From: an uncultured Collinsella sp.
Lineage (GTDB): Bacteria; Actinomycetota; Coriobacteriia; Coriobacteriales; Coriobacteriaceae
Assembly: GCA_902492935.1 (NCBI GenBank)
Contig: CABUNJ010000028.1
Coordinates: 1 to 32,053, forward strand
DNA: 32,053 nucleotides
Reading direction: 5' to 3'
In this document: piece by piece, positions 14,097 through 24,690 of the stretch
Position numbering within the stretch: the stretch's first letter is position 1
How the letters are laid out: every line of letters starts with the position of its first letter
Made by a program: the position numbers and the translations under genes
The notes under the pieces: generated by a model
The model's database searches: none
What the model was told of the DNA's origin: nothing
Seen by the model: only the letters and a program-made list of their open reading frames with translations

Positions 14097-14935
14097 TGAA
14101 ACGCGATAAGGTTATCAACCGCGCGCTCTCGATTTTCTTTACGATCCTGTCGCTCGCGTGGATCTACCCCGTGTTCATGATCGCGCTCAATTCCTTTAAA
14201 AAGGCAACTGCAATCAGCACCACCACGGCATTCGATCTGCTCACGCCCGAGACGTTCAACGGCCTCGCAAACTACATGCATGCCCTTAACGAGCAGGGCT
14301 TTGCCTCGGCATTTATGTACTCGCTCATCATCACGGTCACGTCGGTCGTGCTGATCCTGGTGTGCTGCTCCATGTGTGCTTGGTACGTAGTGCGCGTCAA
14401 CAGCAAGATCTCGAACTTCTTCTATTACCTGTTCGTCTTCTCGATGGTCGTGCCCTTCCAGATGCTCATGTTCACGCTGTCCAATTTGGCGGACCGCATC
14501 GGCTTCAACACGCCGTTCAACATCTGCTTTATCTACCTCGGCTTTGGCGCGGGCCTGGCGGTCTTTATGTTCGCCGGCTTTGTAAAGAACATCCCACTCG
14601 AGATCGAGGAGGCGGCCATGATCGACGGCTGCAACCCGGTCCAGGTGTTCTTTAAGATCGTCCTTCCCATCATGAAGCCCACCTATCTTTCGGTCGGCAT
14701 TCTCGAGACCATGTGGGTCTGGAACGACTACCTGCTGCCCTACCTTACGCTCGACTCCACCAAGTACAAGACCATTCCTATCTTGATCCAGTACTTCCGC
14801 GGCGGCTACGGCCACGTCGAGCTCGGCCCCATGATGGCTTGCATCATGATGGTCGTTGTCCCCATCGTCGTCATGTACATCCTCTGCCAGAAGTACATCA
14901 TCGACGGCGTGGTGGCAGGTGCCGTCAAGGGCTGA
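14096..14935 (+). CDS. ABC sugar transporter permease, MalG type
   Basis: 279 residues, six predicted membrane segments, with an EAA loop EEAAMIDGCNPVQVFFKIVLP near residues ~180-200 and the conserved WVWNDYLLP after it. It would pair with the preceding permease to form the CUT1 channel. It starts within the stop of the previous gene, using GGAGGTG in that gene's end as ribosome binding site. Confidence 0.92.
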   Translation: MKRDKVINRALSIFFTILSLAWIYPVFMIALNSFKKATAISTTTAFDLLTPETFNGLANYMHALNEQGFASAFMYSLIITVTSVVLILVCCSMCAWYVVRVNSKISNFFYYLFVFSMVVPFQMLMFTLSNLADRIGFNTPFNICFIYLGFGAGLAVFMFAGFVKNIPLEIEEAAMIDGCNPVQVFFKIVLPIMKPTYLSVGILETMWVWNDYLLPYLTLDSTKYKTIPILIQYFRGGYGHVELGPMMACIMMVVVPIVVMYILCQKYIIDGVVAGAVKG

Positions 14936-15003
14936 TGCCGTAACTGTTTTGCAAGTTTCTGCGGCGCCCCTCAGCGTGGCGCCGCATATCGAAAGGTAGA
15001 GAC

Positions 15004-16203
15004 ATGGCCGAGATCGTTCTCAAACATGTTCAGAAGGTGTATCCCAACAACGAGTCCAAAAAGAAGGGCTTCTTTGGCAAAAAGAAGAAGACCGAGGAGA
15101 AGAAGCACAACCTCAAGGTTACCGAGGACGGCGTGCTCGCGGTGGAGGATTTTAATCTCACCGTGCATGACCAGGAGTTTGTCGTTCTCGTTGGCCCGTC
15201 TGGCTGCGGCAAGTCCACGACGATGCGCATGGTCGCTGGCCTGGAGGACATCACTTCGGGCGACGTGCTCATCGACGGCAAGCGCGTCAACGACGTGGCG
15301 CCCAAGGACCGCGACATTGCCATGGTGTTCCAGAGCTATGCTCTGTACCCCAATATGACGGTGTACGAGAACATGGCGTTTACGCTTGAGCTCAAGAAGG
15401 TCCCCAAGGACGAGATCGACCGTAAGGTTCGCTCTGCTGCCGAGATCCTGGGCATTACCGAATACCTCGACCGTAAGCCCAAGGCGCTTTCGGGCGGCCA
15501 GCGCCAGCGTGTCGCCATCGGCCGCGCCATCGTGCGTGATCCTAAGGTCTTCCTGATGGACGAGCCGCTGTCCAACCTGGACGCCAAGCTGCGTAACCAG
15601 ATGCGTGCCGAGCTCATCAAGCTGCGCCACGAGATCAAAGGTACGTTCATCTATGTTACCCACGACCAGACCGAGGCTATGACCCTCGGTGACCGTATCG
15701 TGGTCATGAAGGACGGCGTTGTCCAGCAGATCGCCACGCCGCAGGAGGTCTTCAACCATCCCGCGAACATCTTCGTCGCCGGCTTTATCGGCGTGCCGCA
15801 GATGAACTTCTTCGATGCCCAGCTGGTGCGCTCGGGCAACGGCTTTACCGTCAAGACCGAGGATATGAACGTGGCGCTCGCCCCCGAGACCTGCGCTCAG
15901 CTTGCTCTCAACTGGGACGGCGGCGACGTGAAGGAGATCACGGCCGGCGTGCGTCCCGAGCAGATTCTGCTTGCCGACAAGGACGAGGAGGGCGCGCTCC
16001 AGGGTACCGTCGAGGTGACCGAGCTCATGGGTTCGACCGAGCATGTCCACGTGACCGCTCCCGACGGCCAGTTTGTCCTGATCATCCCCGTCGTCGACCT
16101 CGAGGCCAAGGGTGCGCTCAAGGCGGGCGACACCATCTGGTTCAAGTTCGAGAAGAACGCGACCCATCTCTTCGATAAGGTGTCTGGCAAGAACCTTATC
16201 TAG
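15004..16203 (+). CDS. ABC sugar transporter ATPase, MalK/MsmX type, with Lys-rich N-terminal insertion
   Basis: 399 residues. Walker A GPSGCGKST, Q-loop VFQSYALYPNM, signature LSGGQRQRVAIGRA, Walker B VFLMDEPLSNLDA and switch His in VTHDQTEA are all intact. The C-terminal ~150 residues form the OB/TOBE regulatory domain. Between KVYPNN and VLAVEDF, where relatives have a few residues, there is an insertion of about 25 residues very rich in Lys (ESKKKGFFGKKKK and following). GAAAGG precedes the ATG. It lies 68 bp after the permease, last gene of the operon, with a strong terminator behind it. It may also serve other CUT1 transporters, as MsmX does in Bacillus. Confidence 0.93.
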   Translation: MAEIVLKHVQKVYPNNESKKKGFFGKKKKTEEKKHNLKVTEDGVLAVEDFNLTVHDQEFVVLVGPSGCGKSTTMRMVAGLEDITSGDVLIDGKRVNDVAPKDRDIAMVFQSYALYPNMTVYENMAFTLELKKVPKDEIDRKVRSAAEILGITEYLDRKPKALSGGQRQRVAIGRAIVRDPKVFLMDEPLSNLDAKLRNQMRAELIKLRHEIKGTFIYVTHDQTEAMTLGDRIVVMKDGVVQQIATPQEVFNHPANIFVAGFIGVPQMNFFDAQLVRSGNGFTVKTEDMNVALAPETCAQLALNWDGGDVKEITAGVRPEQILLADKDEEGALQGTVEVTELMGSTEHVHVTAPDGQFVLIIPVVDLEAKGALKAGDTIWFKFEKNATHLFDKVSGKNLI

Positions 16204-16271
16204 GCCCGGTGCATCCAGGCCCTCCCTTTGGGCGACTGCGGTATTGCCATCCTTTTGCCGTGGTCACATAT

Positions 16272-16315
16272 AAGGCTCCCCTCCCGTCCGCTAGGCGGGA
16301 GGGGAGCCTTTCTTT
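16272..16315 (+). terminator. Terminator of the maltodextrin ABC operon
   Basis: AAGGCTCCCCTCCCG (16272-16286) pairs perfectly with 16296-16310 over 15 bp around a 9-nt loop, followed by TCTTTG. Confidence 0.88.
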
Positions 16316-16343
16316 GTGTTGGGGTTGTCTGGCCGGTCGTTTG

Positions 16344-16559
16344 TCTCGACCTGTAACAGGAAGAGCCAATTTTTGGTGCCAGATGTTACAGATCGAGACG
16401 GTTCCACTGAGCTAACCATTTCATCTAAATCTGTAACACCAAAGGCGAATTTCAGCTGCTAGATGTTACAGATTGAGATAGACCCAAGGGGAGGGGCCGG
16501 TATGTCTCAATCTGTAACAGCTGGGGCCGTTTTTACCGAGTAGCTGTTACGGATCGAGA
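16344..16559. repeat. Array of six 15-bp motifs in alternating orientation, 40-bp period
   Basis: The motif TCTCRATCTGTAACA occurs forward at 16344, 16424 and 16505, and reversed (TGTTACAGATYGAGA) at 16384, 16464 and 16545. Start-to-start distances are 40, 40, 40, 41 and 40. Each forward/reverse pair makes a 55-bp inverted repeat with a 25-bp centre. The pairs are separated by 25 and 26 bp. Centres are only loosely alike (a GCC/GCG then TTT core). The array fills most of the 16316-16599 gap between the convergent ABC and phosphorylase operons. No gene is seen here. Confidence 0.9.
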
Positions 16560-16599
16560 TTCTTCGGTCGAGTCGGGTTGCAGGGTAACGTGCGGGCAC

Positions 16600-16631
16600 A
16601 AAAACGGAGCCGTGTTGCCACGGCTCCGTTT
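16600..16631 (-). terminator. Terminator after the phosphorylase gene
   Basis: On the minus strand AAACGGAGCCGTG pairs with CACGGCTCCGTTT over 13 bp around a 4-nt loop, and the T tract continues as TTTTTG. It begins 29 bp beyond the stop codon. Confidence 0.85.
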
Positions 16632-16659
16632 CTCAAGAGGATGGGTAAGGGAAGCGAAA

Positions 16660-18927
<2,268 letters not shown>

Positions 18928-18973
18928 GTTTTCTCCTGTGATGGGTTGTTTCATGTCTGCAATTCATAAGAAG

Positions 18974-19007
18974 CCCGCGCGAGGGGATTGGGGTGGCCTC
19001 GCGCGGG
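18974..19007 (-). promoter_or_regulatory. Intercistronic hairpin between malQ and glgP
   Basis: CCCGCGCGAGG (18974-18984) pairs with 18997-19007 over 11 bp. On the minus strand it is followed by CTTCTTATG, a poor T tract, so it is probably a partial terminator or an mRNA-stabilising hairpin. Confidence 0.65.
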
Positions 19008-19055
19008 AAAAGCAAGCGCGTCCGCACGGTGGGGAGGGGCCGGGCGCGGTAGCTC

Positions 19056-20561
19056 CTATTGAGGAAGCTCGATTTCGGCTTCCGACGGGATGCGGAAGTA
19101 GGTCTCGGTCCAGTCGGTGAGTTTGTGCTCGAGCTCGCGGGTGATGGCGCCGTCGAGCATGCGCCAGGTCCAGTTGCCGCCCAGCGTGGCAGGGGTGTTG
19201 ATGCGCGCCTCGTTGCCCAAGTTGAGCAGGTCCTGCATGGTGTAGATGCACGTGTCGCTCACGCTGGCGGCGATGGTGCGATTGAGTGCATCTGCCATGG
19301 GTTCGCCGGCCTGCTGATGGGTGTACAGGGCTGCCTGCTCGCGCTGACGCGGGGTGGCCGTTCCCTCAAACCAACCGCGCGCCGTCTCGTTATCGTGGGT
19401 GCCCACATAGGCGACGGTGTTGGCGATGTAGTTATGCGGCAGGTAGTACGAGTTGGTGCCCTCAAAGGCAAACTGCAGGATCTTCATGCCGGGGAAGCCC
19501 GAGTTGTCGCGCATGTCGATGACGCCGGGGGTGAGGAAGCCCAGGTCCTCGGCGATGATGGGCAGCGTGCCGAGCTTTTCCTCGAGCGTCTTGAAGAACT
19601 TGAGGCCGGGACCCTGCGTCCACGAACCGTAGGACGAATCGGGCGAGGAGAACGGCACCTCCCAATAGGCCTCGAAGCCGCGGAAGTGATCCAGGCGGAT
19701 GACGTCGTACATGTCGAGGGCGGCGCGAATGCGGCTCTCCCACCAGGAGAAGCCGTCGGACTCCATGGCGTCCCAGTCGTAGATGGGGTTGCCCCAGTAC
19801 TGGCCGGTGGCCGAGAACTGGTCGGGCGGCGTTCCGGCGACGCTCACGGGATTGCCGGCGGCATCGATCTTAAAGAGCTCAGGCGTCGCCCACATCTCGA
19901 CGGAGTCACGCGAGACATAGATGGGCAGGTCGCCGATGATGAGAATGTCGCGCTCGTTGGCATAGGCCTTGAGGCGGCTCCACTGGCGATCGAAGAAGTA
20001 CTGCGTCATCTGGTGGTAGAGCATACGCGCCGGATGGTCGGCGCAGACCTTGGCGGAAGCCTCGCCGCGGGTGTGGAGCTCCGCGGGCCACTCCCAAAAC
20101 GCCTTGAGACCGCACTCCTCTTTGACGGTCATGAACTCACAGTAGGGGATGAGCCAGTCCTCGTTGGCCTGGATAAAGTCATCGAAATCGGCCGGCTTGT
20201 CGGCAGCAAAGCGCTCGGCGGCGCGGTCGAGAATCTGACGGCGGCCGCCAAAGATAGCACCGTAGTCGACATTGCTGGGGTCGGATCCCAGATACACGCC
20301 ATCGATATCGCGCTGCTCCAGATACCCTGCCTCGATAAGCTCGGCAAAGTCGATAAAGTTGGGGTTGCCTGCGCGGGCCGAGAATGACTGATAGGGCGAA
20401 TCGCCATAGCTGGTCGTCGTAAGGGGCAGAATCTGCCAGTAATGTTGTTTGCACGAGGCGAGAAAATCGACGAAGTCGTAGGCATTCCAGCCAAAGCCGC
20501 CGATTCCGTATGGTCCGGGCAGAGATGAGACGGGCATGAGGACGCCGCTTGCACGCTCCAT
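19056..20561 (-). CDS. malQ: 4-alpha-glucanotransferase (amylomaltase)
   Basis: 501 residues, GH77. It transfers alpha-1,4-glucan segments between maltodextrins, releasing glucose. Conserved elements are the N-terminal GVLMPVSSLPGPYGIGGFG, the nucleophile Asp in DVIRLDHFRGFEAYW, the acid/base Glu in IIAEDLGFLTPGV, and the third carboxylate in VGTHDNETARGW. The ATG at 20561 with GGTGAG seven bases upstream is the likely start, though TTG (20576) and GTG (20573) codons precede it in frame. It is the first gene of a malQ-glgP unit and carries an operator-like palindrome in its promoter region. Confidence 0.95.
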   Translation of the reverse strand: MERASGVLMPVSSLPGPYGIGGFGWNAYDFVDFLASCKQHYWQILPLTTTSYGDSPYQSFSARAGNPNFIDFAELIEAGYLEQRDIDGVYLGSDPSNVDYGAIFGGRRQILDRAAERFAADKPADFDDFIQANEDWLIPYCEFMTVKEECGLKAFWEWPAELHTRGEASAKVCADHPARMLYHQMTQYFFDRQWSRLKAYANERDILIIGDLPIYVSRDSVEMWATPELFKIDAAGNPVSVAGTPPDQFSATGQYWGNPIYDWDAMESDGFSWWESRIRAALDMYDVIRLDHFRGFEAYWEVPFSSPDSSYGSWTQGPGLKFFKTLEEKLGTLPIIAEDLGFLTPGVIDMRDNSGFPGMKILQFAFEGTNSYYLPHNYIANTVAYVGTHDNETARGWFEGTATPRQREQAALYTHQQAGEPMADALNRTIAASVSDTCIYTMQDLLNLGNEARINTPATLGGNWTWRMLDGAITRELEHKLTDWTETYFRIPSEAEIELPQ

Positions 20562-20659
20562 GAATGCGCTCACCAACCTTCTTGTTGTGGGGTCGGCCTG
20601 CCGATGGGTGTGCAGTCCGCCTCCGATGTTCTGATTCGATACGCCTATTGTAAAACATG

Positions 20660-20671
20660 TTGTTTAAACAT
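20660..20671. promoter_or_regulatory. Candidate operator upstream of malQ
   Basis: TTGTTTAAACAT with the GTTTAAAC palindrome at 20662-20669, set inside a longer symmetry ACATGTTGTTTAAACATGT. On the minus strand it lies between a TGTACA -35-like and a TACAAT -10-like hexamer (18-bp spacing), a classic repressor position. Confidence 0.55.
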
Positions 20672-20725
20672 GTACAGGCAAGATAAAAAAGTTGGTCGAT
20701 TTTCGGCGAATGGTTACATGCCATG

Positions 20726-20759
20726 AAAAAGCCCCGACCTCACAACGTGAGATCGGGGC
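20726..20759 (-). terminator. Terminator after galE
   Basis: On the minus strand GCCCCGATCTCAC pairs with GTGAGGTCGGGGC (one G-T position), followed by TTTTT. It lies 22 bp past the stop. Confidence 0.88.
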
Positions 20760-20781
20760 AAGAGCAGTATGTAGGTTTTTG

Positions 20782-21843
20782 CTACTCGGCGTCGGCGAAG
20801 CCGTTGGGGTTGTGGCTCTGCCAGTTCCAGCTATCTCGGCACATGTCCGCGATGTCGTACTGGGCCTTCCAGCCCATCATGCGCTCGGCCTTGGAGGCAT
20901 CGCACCAGTTGGCAGCGATGTCGCCGGCGCGGCGCTCGCGGATCACGTAGGGCAGCTCCTTGCCACAAGCCTTGGAGAAGGCGGCGACGACCTCGAGTAC
21001 CGAGGTGCCGGTGCCGGTGCCCAAGTTAAAGATCTCGACGCCGGTCTTGCCGTTCATCCAATTAAGGGCAGCAACGTGACCAGAGGCCAGATCGCACACG
21101 TGGATGTAGTCGCGCACGCCGGTGCCGTCGGGGGTGGGGTAGTCGTTGCCAAAGACCTGAACGGCCTCGAGCTTGCCCACGGCGACCTGGGCGACATAGG
21201 GCACCAGGTTGTTGGGGATGCCCTTGGGGTCCTCGCCGATCAGGCCCGACGGATGAGCGCCGATGGGGTTGAAGTAACGGAGCAGCACGACGTCCCACTC
21301 GGGGTCGGCGGTGTGGACGTCCATAAGGATCTGCTCGATCATCCACTTGGTCCAACCATAGGGGTTGGTCGCGGGCTTCTTAGGATCCTCCTCGGTGACG
21401 GGCGGGTTGTCCGGGTCGCCGTAGACGGTCGAGGAGCTCGAGAAGATGATGGACTTGCAGCCATGGTTGCGCATGACGTCGATGAGCACCAGGGTGTTCT
21501 CGATGTTGTTGTGGTAGTACTCGACGGGCTTGCTCACCGACTCGCCGACGGCCTTAAAGCCGGCAAAGTGGATGACGCGGTCGATCTGATGGGTATCGAA
21601 GATCTTGTTCATCGCATCGCGGTCGAGCACGTTGGCCTCGTAGAAGGTGAGGTTCTTGGCGGCCTCGTCGCCCACGATGGTCTTGACGCGGTCGACGGCG
21701 ACGGCGCTGGAGTTGGAGAGATCATCGACGATGACGACCTGGTAGCCACCCTCGAGCAGCTGAACGACGGTGTGCGAGCCGATAAAACCGGCGCCACCGG
21801 TAACGAGGACGCAGGTGTCTTTGGGGTCGAGTGCTTTGGACAT
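20782..21843 (-). CDS. galE: UDP-glucose 4-epimerase
   Basis: 353 residues, extended short-chain dehydrogenase family. The NAD-binding TGGAGFIGSHT is at residues ~15-25, the Ser/Thr catalytic segment is SSSSTVYG, and the YxxxK pair is in NPYGWTKW. It interconverts UDP-glucose and UDP-galactose for the Leloir pathway and for cell-surface polysaccharide. GGAG six bases before the ATG supports the start, and a TATACT -10 box lies near 21889-21884 on the minus strand. It is a single-gene unit downstream of, and unlinked by promoter to, malQ. Confidence 0.96.
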   Translation of the reverse strand: MSKALDPKDTCVLVTGGAGFIGSHTVVQLLEGGYQVVIVDDLSNSSAVAVDRVKTIVGDEAAKNLTFYEANVLDRDAMNKIFDTHQIDRVIHFAGFKAVGESVSKPVEYYHNNIENTLVLIDVMRNHGCKSIIFSSSSTVYGDPDNPPVTEEDPKKPATNPYGWTKWMIEQILMDVHTADPEWDVVLLRYFNPIGAHPSGLIGEDPKGIPNNLVPYVAQVAVGKLEAVQVFGNDYPTPDGTGVRDYIHVCDLASGHVAALNWMNGKTGVEIFNLGTGTGTSVLEVVAAFSKACGKELPYVIRERRAGDIAANWCDASKAERMMGWKAQYDIADMCRDSWNWQSHNPNGFADAE

Positions 21844-22110
21844 GTAGTCTCCTATCGAATCAGGAACACTTCTTCAGGGGAGTATAGCGCAGGCAGGGAC
21901 GCCCAAATCGTGCGCTGTAGGAAAAGCAGAGGATTGTGCTAACGTACTCATCAGAAGAGCTTGCGTACGCATAACCTGATCTTTGGCATTTGCTTACGAG
22001 CCGCTGACCTTGTAGTTTCTTGCCGTTCGTGGAAATCGTTGGGACGCGCCATATGTACGCTAATATGTATGAGTTGAGCGACATATAAATAAACATGTAA
22101 CGGAGTACAT

Positions 22111-23316
22111 ATGTCACCAAACAGCGATTCCATCCTTTCCCAGGAGCTCTCGCGCCGCACTGCCCTCAAGGCCCTGTTCGGCGCCGCTTCTGCGGCAGTT
22201 CTTTTTGGCCTGCCCGCTCGCGCCCGTGCGGCGGAGGCTTCCAAAGAAACCACCGATAAACTGAATGCTGCCCAGGCCCAGCTCGACGAGGTTCAGGCCC
22301 AGCTCGACAGCATCGCAAATGAGTATGCGGCGCTGGCCAACAAGAATGCCCAGACCCTCAACGACATCGAGAATGTCCAGGGCAAGATTGACGACACGCA
22401 GGCCCAGATCGATGAAAAGAAGGCCGAGCTCAAGAAGAAGCGCAATGACCTTTCCGATCGCGTGGCCGCCAGCTACAAGTCCGGCGGCACGAACATCCTG
22501 TCGCTGCTGCTGGCCTCTGGCTCGTTTGAGGAACTCGTCGCCAATGCGCACTATGTTGAGAAGATCAACAAGAGCGACCGCGACGCCATCGAGGACATTC
22601 AGACTATCCAGGAAGAGCTCGATGCGCAAAAGACCGAGCTTGAGTCGCAGAAAGCCGACTTAGAGAAGCTCAAGGACCAGCAGACGGCTCAGATGCAGGA
22701 TATGCAGGCCAAGCAGCAAGAAGTCCAGACCGTGCTGAACGGTCTTTCCGACGACGTCAAGGAGCTCATGGCTCAGCGCGATTCCGAGATCCTCGCTGCC
22801 GCCCAGGCTGAGGAGGCTGCCAGGAAGGCCGCCGCTGCCGCTGCCGCCGCGAACAAGAACAATTCCTACTCGGGTGGTTCAAGCTCGGGTGGCGGATCGT
22901 ATGCGCCCGGAACCCCGCAACAGAATGCCGGCTCGGGCAAACAGCAGGCCGTCGTCAACGCGTGCTACTCCACGCCTTCGCCGGGTCAGAACTGGTGCGC
23001 GGCGTGGGTTACCAATGTCTTCCGTAACGCCGGCGTTGGCTACTTTGGCGGTAACGCGTGCGATATGTTTAACGCATGGTGCTATAGCTCCGACCGCTCG
23101 GCGCTGCAGGTGGGCATGATCGTGGCCGATTCCTCGCACAGCGGCACCGGCATGCCGGGTCTGATCTATGGCCACGTGGGCATCTATGTTGGCGGCGGCA
23201 TCGTCATGAGCAATGAGGGCGCCATTACGTCTAAGTCGCTTGACTCGTTCATTGGGTTCTACGGCACTGGCTCTGGCGTGCGCTGGGGCTGGCTTGGCGG
23301 TATTGCGCTGTCGTAG
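22111..23316 (+). CDS. Secreted coiled-coil peptidoglycan hydrolase, NlpC/P60- or CHAP-type
   Basis: 401 residues. The N-terminus has a twin-arginine-like signal (SRRTALKALFGAASAAVLFG) cleaved after ARARA. Residues ~40-235 are a long coiled coil (Gln/Glu/Lys/Ala heptads) like those of PcsB or RipA, with a central hinge GGTNILSLLLASGSFEEL. A Ser/Gly linker leads to the C-terminal cysteine-peptidase domain with candidate Cys296 in QNWCAAWV and His355 in YGHVGIYVGGG. It probably cleaves stem peptides during division. GGAG precedes the ATG. The gene is monocistronic; a CATAT...ATATG palindrome lies 45-60 bp upstream and structured repeat copy 3 begins 20 bp after the stop. Confidence 0.88.
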   Translation: MSPNSDSILSQELSRRTALKALFGAASAAVLFGLPARARAAEASKETTDKLNAAQAQLDEVQAQLDSIANEYAALANKNAQTLNDIENVQGKIDDTQAQIDEKKAELKKKRNDLSDRVAASYKSGGTNILSLLLASGSFEELVANAHYVEKINKSDRDAIEDIQTIQEELDAQKTELESQKADLEKLKDQQTAQMQDMQAKQQEVQTVLNGLSDDVKELMAQRDSEILAAAQAEEAARKAAAAAAAANKNNSYSGGSSSGGGSYAPGTPQQNAGSGKQQAVVNACYSTPSPGQNWCAAWVTNVFRNAGVGYFGGNACDMFNAWCYSSDRSALQVGMIVADSSHSGTGMPGLIYGHVGIYVGGGIVMSNEGAITSKSLDSFIGFYGTGSGVRWGWLGGIALS

Positions 23317-23335
23317 CTGCGGTTTGAAGTAAGTT

Positions 23336-23466
23336 GGTCCGTGGCTACCCGAAAGGCATTAGGTTGCCTGCTCGGACAGTCCTGCTCGCACGGAGAGCAC
23401 ATTAAGTGCTCTCCGGCTCGTGCGGAACTCGCGATCAACCTAATGCCTTTCGGGCAGCCACGGACC
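23336..23466 (+). repeat. Structured repeat, copy 3 (complete, 31-bp outer stem)
   Basis: Outer arms 23336-23366 and 23436-23466 pair over 31 bp with a single A-C mismatch. The 69-nt core (23367-23435) keeps CCTGCTCGGACAGTCCTGCTC-type sequence and GTGCGGAACTCGCGAT. Its inner hairpin is GGAGAGCAC-ATTAA-GTGCTCTCC; relative to copies 1 and 2 two positions change on each side with pairing kept. The outer arms share only TTAGGTT with copy 2, yet form an equally long stem. This is compensatory change in two helices. Confidence 0.88.
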
Positions 23467-23519
23467 TCTCGGGTCCAATACGTCACACACCGGACTGGTT
23501 TATCTGAATTAAAGAAAGT

Positions 23520-23547
23520 GAAGGCCCCTTTCGGGGCCTTCTTTTTA
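23520..23547 (+). terminator. Terminator downstream of the hydrolase gene and copy 3
   Basis: AAGGCCCC-TTTC-GGGGCCTT followed by CTTTTT (23521-23545). It serves the plus-strand transcript, which therefore includes structured repeat copy 3. Its T tract touches the murB stop. Confidence 0.85.
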
Positions 23548-24507
23548 TAAAAATTCGCCTACTCGGTGGACTTCGGGTTCTAGGTCTACGTCGAACTGCT
23601 CTTTAACTTTGGCTTGGATGTCGCGGATGAGTTCGTTGACGTCGGCGGCGGTGGCGTGGTCGGCGTTGACGATAAAACCGCAGTGCTTTTCGCTTACCTG
23701 CGCGCCGCCAACAGCATGGCCGCGCAGGCCGGCATCCATGATGAGCTTGCCGGCAAAGTAACCCTCGGGGCGCTTGAAGGTGGAGCCGGCACTCGGCATG
23801 TCGAGCGGCTGCTTGTCCTCGCGGCGCTGGCGGTAGTCGTTCATGTCGGCCTTGATCATCGCGGCGTTGCCCGGTGCGAGGTTGAAGGTGGCAGAAAGAA
23901 CGATAAAGCCGTCGTCGGCAATGCGGCTCTTGCGATAGCCCAGGTTGAGCTCGTCGACATCGAACTCGATGATGTTGCCGCTGCCGCGGGTGCCGTCGTC
24001 GAGCTGGCGAGCGGGTTTGTAGACGCGCACGGACTCCAGCACATCGGCCATGCAGGCGCCGTAAGCTCCGGCGTTCATGTAGCAGGCGCCGCCGACCGAT
24101 CCGGGGATGCCCGAGATGGGCTCCATGCCGGTGAGACCGGCCTCGGCTGCCGCCGCGGCGACATCGGAAAGCAAGGCGCCGGCCGCCGCCGTGACGTGCG
24201 TACCGTCGACCGTAATGTCGGAGAGGCCTTCGCCCAACGCCACGACGACGCCGCGGATACCCTTGTCGCCGACGAGCAGGTCGGAGCCGTTGCCCACGAT
24301 GGTGAGCGGCAGGTCGCAGCGATAACAGGTGTCGAGCGTGGCGACGAGGTCCTGCTCGGTATCGGGCGTGACAAAGACGTCGGCCGGGCCGCCGATCTTA
24401 AACGTGGTGTGCTCGCGCATGGGCTCGCTCATCAGCACGTTGTCCTCGCCGGCAACGCCAGCAAGCGCGCACAGCAGGTCCTCGTTAAAAAAGTCGTTCT
24501 CGTGCAT
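23545..24507 (-). CDS. murB: UDP-N-acetylenolpyruvoylglucosamine reductase
   Basis: 320 residues. FAD-dependent enzyme that reduces the enolpyruvyl group to make UDP-MurNAc. Motifs: TTFKIGGPADVF, IVGNGSDLLVGD, ISGIPGSVGGACYMNAGAYG, the YRKSR segment, the catalytic Ser in SAGSTFKRPEG, and the C-terminal EVHRVGEF. The layout is type I/IIa-like, and the tail EPEVHRVGEF is usual. The ATG at 24507 is preceded by AAGGCGG; a TTG at 24552 would extend the frame but has no good site and overlaps a TATATT box. It is divergent from the LacI-type gene. Confidence 0.95.
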   Translation of the reverse strand: MHENDFFNEDLLCALAGVAGEDNVLMSEPMREHTTFKIGGPADVFVTPDTEQDLVATLDTCYRCDLPLTIVGNGSDLLVGDKGIRGVVVALGEGLSDITVDGTHVTAAAGALLSDVAAAAAEAGLTGMEPISGIPGSVGGACYMNAGAYGACMADVLESVRVYKPARQLDDGTRGSGNIIEFDVDELNLGYRKSRIADDGFIVLSATFNLAPGNAAMIKADMNDYRQRREDKQPLDMPSAGSTFKRPEGYFAGKLIMDAGLRGHAVGGAQVSEKHCGFIVNADHATAADVNELIRDIQAKVKEQFDVDLEPEVHRVGEFL

Positions 24508-24690
24508 ACGAATATCCGCCTTTTGGTGGTCGTTGTCATCAATCGATTGCAATATACCCCACCCGGACGGATTTGGTGCGCTGGCGGCGATAAAACAGCC
24601 GTCTACCGGATTGGTAAAGTGTTTATCACCGAGGTAGAGGGGTAGTCGCTATACTTTCAAGAGATTGCGCGTAAACCCGGAAGGAGCGAG

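Noticed and set aside
16344..16559. CRISPR array
   Set aside because: The 15-bp repeats alternate in orientation and are imperfect, spacers are 25-26 bp, and no cas genes are present.
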